Shown here: piece after piece, positions 57,433 through 64,000 of the stretch
How positions within the stretch are numbered: position 1 is the stretch's first letter
How the letters are laid out: each line of letters begins with the position of its first letter
Assembly (NCBI GenBank): GCA_024180945.1
Contig: JAKSGN010000006.1
Coordinates: 2,914,001-2,978,000, forward strand
DNA from: Macrophomina tecta
Lineage: Eukaryota; Ascomycota; Dothideomycetes; Botryosphaeriales; Botryosphaeriaceae
Reading direction: 5' to 3'
DNA: 64,000 nucleotides
Translations under genes and position numbers: made by a program
The notes under the pieces: generated by a model
Told to the model about the DNA's origin: nothing
Seen by the model: only the letters and a program-made list of their open reading frames with translations
Databases searched by the model: none

Positions 57433-58165
57433 AGCTGTCGTTTGAGCGACTGTTAAGCCTGTCTTTTATACTCTCTTTCATAGGTTAACAGGCTGGAGGG
57501 AAGATGTAGAAATGCCGCAGGATGCAACATGAGCGGGATTGGTAATTCATATTATTTCCAAGAGCTAGAAATATAATTACATTACAGAAAAATACTCAAC
57601 CACTAAGGATATCATTCTCACTAAATGAGTGTTGAGACCAAGAGGTAAAAACATAGAGGACGAAGTAGGGAATGCAATAGATCCACAGACGATTCTTTAG
57701 ACAGCTATAGGGCTCTCGCAGTCTACCCTCCAGGTTCTGGCCAGAGTCCCGCCGAAGGCTACCGGGCGAGACTCACGAATCTCGTAGTACACATCGTGGC
57801 TTTCCCTTTGCGGACCTTCGATCGGTTTCGAGCCAATGGTTGAGTAGCTAATGCCAAGCAGAATGTGAGTTGGCGGTGGGCCTTGGTGCCCCAAGCCTCA
57901 AGCATCTCTGGGAGTTAGTGTATCGGAGCCTTTGCTTTTCGCGTTAAGCTTATTCCCAGATACAAGCGCCACTTAGAGTCCGAACGCTCTGCCCCGCGTT
58001 TATTATCGGGTTTTAGTTGCGCTCAAAACCCGAACGCCGTTTAAAGATCGGTGCCAGTTGCGGGGCACCCGATGATGTAAACTCGGCTTTTGCAGATGAG
58101 AACGCATAAAACGCCACCTGGGAACAGATGGTCAGTCCGTCCAAGTTGACAAGAGAATAATTGGG
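57433..58165. promoter_or_regulatory. intergenic region upstream of the second cluster regulator
   Basis: Contains a 64-codon minus-strand frame (57894-57697, unrecognised, possibly a gene relic) and the inverted repeat 58007-58032. The proximal promoter has only a weak ATAAAA near 58106. Confidence 0.5.
58007..58032. promoter_or_regulatory. inverted repeat CGGGTTTT-N10-AAAACCCG, candidate Zn2Cys6 operator
   Basis: Perfect 8-bp arms with CGG and CCG at the outer ends, 134 bp upstream of the regulator ATG. Zn2Cys6 dimers commonly bind CGG-Nx-CCG pairs. Further CCGAACG words flank it at 57980 and 58030. Confidence 0.45.
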
Positions 58166-59239
58166 ATGAAGCAGAAATCATCGAGACCGGCTTGGAAGAC
58201 CGCCTGCGACAGATGTTCCGAGGCAAAAGTCAAGTGCACCTACGAGGAAGCACGCGGCGCATGCGTCAGGTGCGCGAGAAAGAGCGCCGCCTGCACCAAA
58301 AGTCCTCCAGCACCGCGAGGGCGCATTCCCAACGCAAGGAAGAAAGCAAACTCGTCAGAGCCAAAGCTCGCAGGCGAACTTCAGGCCGAGCCATCAACAC
58401 CCGAGGATCTCATCGCGGAACCTCTGGCGCACCCGGAACTGTACAGTCCGCAAACAGCCCAGACTATGGATCTCATGAGCCTAGCTCTGCAGCCTGGAGA
58501 CGGACTTTGGGGCGACTCGGCCTGCAGCCCCCTCGCCATAGACTCATGCTTTCCTGCCCTCAGCTGCCCCGACCGCGGCATCCCGTGGACCCCAACCTCG
58601 CACGATGTCAAAGAAGTCGGGCCTGCACCGACAGCATTGGCGGAAGATCTGTCGGGACAGACCACCTACGCCCCATGGAGCTACGCCTGTGTGTGTTACG
58701 AGGCGATCGTACGCGCAGTGGATGGCATGCAGCGCCCCTCAGCCGAGAAGAAGTTCCTTGACTCGGCCTTGTGCGCGGGCAAAGAAGCCTTGAATATCAT
58801 CAAGGGATTTCTGGTCTGCAAGTCTGCGCATGAAGCTTCGGCCTTCTTCCTGCTGTACCTGCTGATGCACAAAGTCATTTGTAGTTACTCGGAGGCGTCG
58901 GCTGCAGAATCCTGTTCTGCAAGGTCAGAAAGCAGGCCATCTTACAGCGCAGCTGTCGAGATTCGGGTGGGATCTTACATAGTTGAGCGTGAGGATGAGC
59001 CCATGCTCAAACGACGTATCATCGATCTCCATGCCCAGAGACTGCGTCCACTTCTCGAACAGGTGGAACTTCGGATGAAGCCCCTTGCTCAGGGTTGCTG
59101 TTGGTCCATGTGCGCCATCATCCAGAAGTTTGTACAGGAGGAGGCGGACTTGCTTTTGAAGCGAACAACCGACTTTACCGGCATCGAATCTGGAGAGCTA
59201 AATCTAAGGCTGGATCTGTCAAGTGCTGGCGTTATATAA
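58166..59239 (+). CDS. AflR-like Zn2Cys6 pathway regulator
   Basis: A single exon of 357 residues. N-terminal cluster CDRCSEAKVKCTYEEARGAC plus VRCARKSAAC, with eight residues between the third and fourth Cys, then a basic stretch RGRIPNARKK. The rest lacks the large fungal-trans domain and instead resembles the short C-terminal part of AflR-type regulators (YEAIVRAVDGMQ, GFLVCKSAHEASAFFLLYLLMHKVI, LHAQRLRPLLEQVELRM). Such proteins switch on aromatic-polyketide clusters. It lies 730 bp after the PKS on the same strand, making it the most likely specific activator. Confidence 0.85.
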   Translation: MKQKSSRPAWKTACDRCSEAKVKCTYEEARGACVRCARKSAACTKSPPAPRGRIPNARKKANSSEPKLAGELQAEPSTPEDLIAEPLAHPELYSPQTAQTMDLMSLALQPGDGLWGDSACSPLAIDSCFPALSCPDRGIPWTPTSHDVKEVGPAPTALAEDLSGQTTYAPWSYACVCYEAIVRAVDGMQRPSAEKKFLDSALCAGKEALNIIKGFLVCKSAHEASAFFLLYLLMHKVICSYSEASAAESCSARSESRPSYSAAVEIRVGSYIVEREDEPMLKRRIIDLHAQRLRPLLEQVELRMKPLAQGCCWSMCAIIQKFVQEEADLLLKRTTDFTGIESGELNLRLDLSSAGVI

Positions 59240-59655
59240 GAGTAATCGGTTTCCGTCGTTTAGTACTTGCCTCAGTAATATCTTCAAGATGTACTGAATT
59301 TACCGCCGCATTGGTGTAATAATAGTTTGGCGGCCGTGTTCAGCGACTGACCTGGCGCCCGGCAGGAAGAGAAAGGGCAAACCCGCATCGCCGGCTGTGA
59401 ACGCGGTGAGATACTTTAGCCGGGCACAGCGTTAACGGATTGCATACGTGGCCGCAAAGCAACTCCATTGATGGTGAAACAGTGGTATATGGCGTACTGA
59501 ATAATTGAAACAGCAATTAGCGGTCACGACACTCATGTGGTCGTCTGGCCAGGCAGGCAATGAACGGCTTCAGATACGGACGGCTTTTGGGGTCTGCACA
59601 GTTAGGTTTTGCTTTCATTGAGAATCACTATCCAGTATCAGCTTCTTTCTCCTTA
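59240..59655. other. intergenic spacer
   Basis: Between the convergent regulator and HET gene. No element recognised. Confidence 0.5.
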
Positions 59656-61480
59656 TCAAACCACATTAAATGTTTTCTCCTCCAAAAACCCTTCCTCCCA
59701 CATTTTAATGGCCTCTCCATCCATGATGCCATGGACATAACACTCTCCGCAGAGTCTGTATATGTCTTCGCTTGCCGAAGGCAGCTGCCATACTACGTAC
59801 GGCGTCTGTACTCCGAAAAGAATGGAGACTTCGTGGCCCACAGACGCCACCGCCGGAAGTCATGAAAATGCGGCGGTGACTGTGCCTTCCGTAGATTAAA
59901 AAATGCGTGATACTCCCACACCCAATATCTTCCTCAAAACGTGGAACAGCTATTCCCATCTCGTCCAAATAAGCCAGAAAATGTACAATCTCCTGAGCGT
60001 TCCAATGTTCTCCGGCTACGTTCCGGGTGTCGCATAGAGTAAGTGCCAATGCTTCCAACATATCGCGTCCCACACTCCCATTTTTATCGCAGATGCGGTT
60101 CCAGATTTGGCTAAGCGGGTGTGGATTATGTACATCGAATGCTTTCGAGGCGTCCTGTGGAAAGGATTGCGAGTGAAAGATTTCTGGCACCCACTCAATC
60201 GAATCGAAAGCAAGGCCGCGGAGGCTAAGAACGCCGTCATCAATATACACTTTGGAATTGACTTGCGCACTTGCTTCGGATTTTGGACATCTGATAGAGT
60301 CTAACGGAGATGGCCATATGTCGATGTTCAATTGAGGTACCCACGAATGTACGTTACCGCGTATCGTGTCCATGTTGTGTGACACGAATACAAGAAAGAA
60401 CAGAGGCTGGCCTGGAATCACTCCAAGTAGTCTTTCCGCAAACGATGTAAATAGAGCCGCGGGAGGGACTTCGTAGCTGACTTTAAGAAAAAGACCAGAG
60501 TCCGGATTTGCTAAGGTGTGTCGAAAACAAGCGTGGGCAAGGAAAGCATATACACGGTCTCTGTCATCTGAGCAAAGTTGCATCCGACTCAACCAGAAAA
60601 GTCGCAGAATATAGCGGCCAGGATTTGCTGCCCTGCTTCCTCGGAAATCTGACCGGGACATATCACTGACCCTCAGAGCGTTTGAGATGTCATTACTACT
60701 GATTAAATTGTAATAATGGCGCCGCAAATGGTCACTCATAGTTACAAGATCCCGCCACCGCAGGAACTCTCGGTTCTGGTGGAGAATAGCATCGGAGGCA
60801 AAACCGATTTCCTGTACAACCCATAAGCGCGAGAACCAATCGCAACGCATGAACCTTTCGAGAGTCGACCAAAATGTCCCTTTCGGGTCTTCCAACATTT
60901 TGTGATAGGCCCAGGCATCGCCCGTCCGTACTTTGATAGCAAATCTCTCGATGACGTTGAAGAGTTTGCGACAGTCGAGATACTTGTCGTACCCTAGCCA
61001 CACAAGGACTCTTTCTGCCCTTTCAAACACCATGCCCATATGTCGTACCTGCTTCTCTCTTTCGGGAATGTCATCTTGGTTGATACAAATTGAATCTGCC
61101 CAAAGCACACGTCTCTTGCTCCGGCGGCGGAAAGTCTGCAGGGCGTCGACCAGGTTTTGAGGAGCACTGAGTTTGCTGCCGTGGCAGAAGACCACGCCGT
61201 TCCTCCGAGTTCCACCCCAGACGTAAGAGATGGCCTCGTAGCGGCGGCTTCCGCACAGTGGTTCCACAAGAAGTTCGCACCGGACGGGCGTCTCAGGCAA
61301 GCCCGGGAGAAGAACCAAAAGCCGTATACTGTCGTTGCTCTTGAGCGGCGCATATCTGTATCTTTTACTTGCGTGCGGCGAGCAGGAAGGCGCCTTTGCA
61401 TTTCCGCGCCTCTGTTTGCGCTGGGCAGGACAATGCCTTGTTGGTGAGCCATACTGCCCACAGTGGCAGCAGCGTTTCAT
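59656..61480 (-). CDS. HET-domain protein, frameshifted near the C-terminus
   Basis: The open frame runs 61480-59705 (591 residues); the family's normal ending continues in another frame to 59656. An N-terminal Cys/His group (CCHCGQYGSPTRHC) precedes the HET domain: YEAISYVWGG, VLWADSICINQDD, EREKQVRHMGMVFERAERVLVWLG and MRCDWFSRLWVVQEI, at ~85-235. HET proteins act in fungal self/non-self recognition, where activation leads to cell death. After HRRIFMTSGGGV (to ~59850) the frame loses family similarity, while the next frame reads VGHEVSILFGVQTPYVVW and CYVHGIMDGEA, the usual HET-protein tail. So a one-base indel replaced the last ~60 residues. Whether the altered protein works is unknown. 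Confidence 0.85.
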
Positions 61481-62453
61481 CTCGGTTGTCTTCGACGTGC
61501 TTCGCTCGGTTCAACGGGGGAGACAAGGCTGGGAAAAGAGTTAAGAATGGCGTCGGGCGAAAGGTGGGCTTTGGCGGTCTTGCGCCTCTCAGCCTCAACG
61601 GCCGCAGCCGAGCTTTAAGCCCCCATCGACACCGCGTATGAGTAAGCGCTGGCTGCAGCAGATGACCATCATCAGCCAATAAATGCGGCTCTGCCCCACA
61701 GCACCGTCCCACTTGTGCATTGCGGAGTCCAAGACTGGAAAACGCCTTGCGCTGCGCCGCTGCGTCCATCTCTATCGGGAACCATGCATCCTGCACCCTT
61801 TACGCCTCGCCAACGCAACGCTCACGCTCCGTTGTAATAATTCCCTGCAACTTGCGCCCCCAGAGCTGTTCATCTAGATGCGTTCTAATGGATTATATCT
61901 TTGCCTGGTGCCGCACTCTGGGACACAGAGCGGGGCATGCTTACAACCGTCTGGGAACATTAATGGAGCTCTGTACTGGTGCTTTGCAAGCAGAGAGACT
62001 GATGGTAATCCAAAGGCGAGTCTCGGATCGCGCTCAGCTGCGCTACAGTAGACAAAAGCTGCGAGTGGTAATACTTGCTTGAAAGCAGCCACCTTGAAGC
62101 ATTAATGATGGTGTGGTTGGCGCTACGCGATTTTCTGGCAGGAGTTGACACAGACTGAGCACGCTGGAGAGCGAAACCACATTCGGCATGACGAGAAAGC
62201 GTGTACACATACTGGCTGTGCAAAGGAATTGTCACTCATTCTGAGCAGGTAATGCACCGAAAGCGACTTTACAGAATGCGAATAGTATAACTGTAACATG
62301 AGCCAGAGAAGAAAAGGAATAGAAAAGAGACTGGTATCGAGACCATGTCCACCAAAACGGCAATTTTTTGCGCAGCGCCATTTCAAGAAATGGCGTATTC
62401 ACAACACCTGTCAATCTGTTTATGAGAAAGGAGATGCAACGGTCGTGTCGTAA
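61481..62453. other. intergenic spacer
   Basis: About 1 kb. First part is the HET promoter on the minus strand; the rest shows no gene or repeat I can support. Confidence 0.5.
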
Positions 62454-63713
62454 CTATTCTTTGTCCTGTGCAGAAGCCTCACTGCCCAATGTTGTTGCCT
62501 GCGTGCTGGTGAGGTCGGCATTTTGGACCTGAGAGGATTCAGAGTCGGATCCAGGCATTCCTGTAGCTCTGGTAGAGGAGGTGGAGAAGTTTGACATGGC
62601 GGTATGCACGGTATCTATGGCGTCGAAACCAATAGGATCAATCATGCTCTGATTCAAACCCTGGTCATCTCCTTCCATCTGCTCCTCGTGGACAGTATGA
62701 TATTGCTTTCCTTGAAGAGCGCCGGCCTGCGTTATGTGGCCCGCTAGCATGAACTGAGGGTTGGAAAAGTTCTGCAGCGTCCGATGGTCTAGGCTTGGCC
62801 CATTGGAGACAGTCATGAAGTATGAGGAAGATGCGCTGGCCTGTCCTGAGAGAGGGATGGTGGCAATTCCATTGCCCAGATTGTGCTGCTGGTCGTAGTA
62901 AGGGAAGAATGGTAGATTGTAATTCGCATAGTTACCTAATTGAGGTGCGGCGACTTGCTGGCCAGAAACCGTGTCCATTACAACCGGAGAAATGCGCGGG
63001 TCTAGTATTACGCCGAGCTGGTCGTGCTGAATCGGCAGGGCAGGTGCAGTGTAGGGTGCTTGGACGCCTTGTGCTTGAACCTGCGTAGGCTCAGTTCTTG
63101 GAAACAGCTCGGGAGGCAAGTAATATGGGTTGGCGTCGGGAATCGGAGCGTACCACGTGAAACGGTCCTGTGGAACGTCATATACCGTTTGACTTGGAAT
63201 GCCTTGTGTGCCAGGTGTTGAATGGGGAGCTGTACCGTACCGCAACAAGGCATCGGCCCCTGTGGAAACCTCTCCTGGCAGAATTATTCTCTGTCTTGCG
63301 GATTCGACTATGTCCCTGAACTCGCTGATGTATCCTTCAATCTCTCGTTCGGTGCGACTCAACATGCGAGACCAAATTTCTTCTGCTGCATGACGGAACA
63401 GGCGCTGACGGGTTTCAAGATCAAACTCGCTATCCGAAGGAATGGAATTCTGTGTAGCTGGTCTTTCGCCAGGTGCAGTAGAAAAGTCAGGCACCTCAAA
63501 TACGTAATCGGCATCATTGTCTGTCCATTGTTATCATTAGCGATCGGACTTTGATCGAGTTTTGGACAACTAACAGGGTGACGGAAGGGCCGGATGGCGC
63601 TCTCCATCCGTATAGAAGAGCGTTATGAATACGCATTTCCACTTTTCTTCGTCTGATAATGATCTCTCGGACCTTTGCCTGAGCTGACGTTCTTGTTGGC
63701 GAGTGAAGTTCAT
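62454..63713 (-). CDS. uncharacterised fungal protein, two exons
   Basis: Exon 1 (63713-63575, 46 codons) and exon 2 (63520-62454) join over a 54-bp intron with GTTAGT donor, GCTAATG branch and ACAG acceptor, giving 401 residues. The start is the first ATG (MNFTRQQERQ). Exon 1 has EEKWKCVFITLFYTDGERH, and the splice adds PALPSPYNDADYVFEVPDF; this W-x2-(I/V)F-x2-LF...PSPY pattern recurs in a fungal protein group of unknown function. The middle has a predicted helix (FRHAAEEIWSRMLSRTEREI) and the rest is low-complexity, rich in Gln, Ser, Pro, Tyr and Asn, probably disordered. Possibly a nuclear protein; function not recognised. Confidence 0.65.
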
Positions 63714-63740
63714 TCGCGGCTTGTTTCCCGCAGGGTGGCA

Positions 63741-63853
63741 ATCAATTCAATCAACGTCAATATCGGGTCCAGATTGATTGATTGATAGGATTTTCCAATA
63801 AGGTCAAATTGATTGATCAATAAGGTGTTGATATTGATTGAATTGAATTGATT
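63741..63853. repeat. ATTG-rich repeat with inverted flanks
   Basis: ATCAATTCAATCAA at 63741-63754 is nearly the inverse complement of TTGATTGAATTGA at 63835-63847. Between them lie (ATTG)n runs (63773-63785), two CAATAAGGT words and the palindrome ATTGATCAAT (63812-63821). It sits directly upstream of the uncharacterised gene. Confidence 0.65.
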
Positions 63854-64000
63854 GACACACGGTTCACGTAGCAAAATCTCGTGATGCTTGGCATAGTGTT
63901 GAGATTGATAGCCATACAATCTAGCTAACTCTTGCTAGCTATAGCTACTCCCGCGTGTATAGAGTCCTCAACTTCTTTCAATGATGCCTTCTGCGTTCCA

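Noticed and set aside
1..64000. tRNA, rRNA, CRISPR, intact transposon or viral genes
   Set aside because: Looked for T-loop/anticodon patterns, regular repeat-spacer arrays, long terminal or inverted repeats and transposase or reverse-transcriptase motifs by eye; none convincing. A tRNAscan and repeat search would be decisive.

Overview
The window is nuclear DNA of a filamentous ascomycete (Pezizomycotina). The reasons are: many genes with short 47-75 bp introns carrying CTRAC-type branch points; fungus-specific families (Zn2Cys6 regulators, a HET-domain protein, a UstYa-like/DUF3328 protein, a Pth11-like seven-helix receptor, an alpha-arrestin); and a non-reducing polyketide synthase (NR-PKS). 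The sequence does not support a genus. Where I rebuilt multi-exon genes by hand, the spliced length is an exact multiple of three, which supports the exon models.

Layout, left to right. 1-443: end of an SMP-30-type lactonase. 0.7-8.5 kb: a Dal5-family transporter divergent from an alpha/beta hydrolase, followed by a full-length 5-oxoprolinase; this looks like a small amide or peptide catabolism group. 8.6-19 kb: a leucine-rich secretory-route protein, a small secreted protein, a Pth11-like receptor and an arrestin, separated by long empty spacers. 20.6-22 kb: a 2-oxoglutarate oxygenase that closely resembles ethylene-forming enzyme. 22.4-27.3 kb: a decarboxylation locus, with flavin prenyltransferase PAD1 divergent from ferulate/cinnamate decarboxylase FDC1 and a decayed Zn2Cys6 regulator beside them. 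28-35.3 kb: a P450, a UstYa-like protein, an aquaglyceroporin with an altered second NPA box, and a FAD oxidoreductase fused to a Rieske domain. 38.9-42.2 kb: a small secreted protein, a SAM methyltransferase and a stand-alone Ada-type phosphotriester sensor. 42.2-47.5 kb: the largest gene-free block.

47.5-59.2 kb is a compact polyketide cluster, all on the plus strand: Zn2Cys6 regulator, metallo-beta-lactamase-type thioesterase, NR-PKS (SAT-KS-AT-PT-ACP, no terminal TE), and a second small AflR-like regulator. The PKS lacks its own release domain and the neighbouring hydrolase should supply it, as in atrochrysone/anthraquinone-type pathways. No tailoring enzyme is visible inside the cluster. 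59.7-63.7 kb holds a HET-domain gene with a C-terminal frameshift and an uncharacterised two-exon gene.

Most notable: the ethylene-forming-enzyme homologue with a mitochondrial-like leader; the PAD1/FDC1 pair with a broken regulator; the compact PKS cluster with a CGG/CCG inverted repeat upstream of its regulator; and the NPAL aquaglyceroporin. I saw no tRNA, rRNA, CRISPR array or intact transposon.
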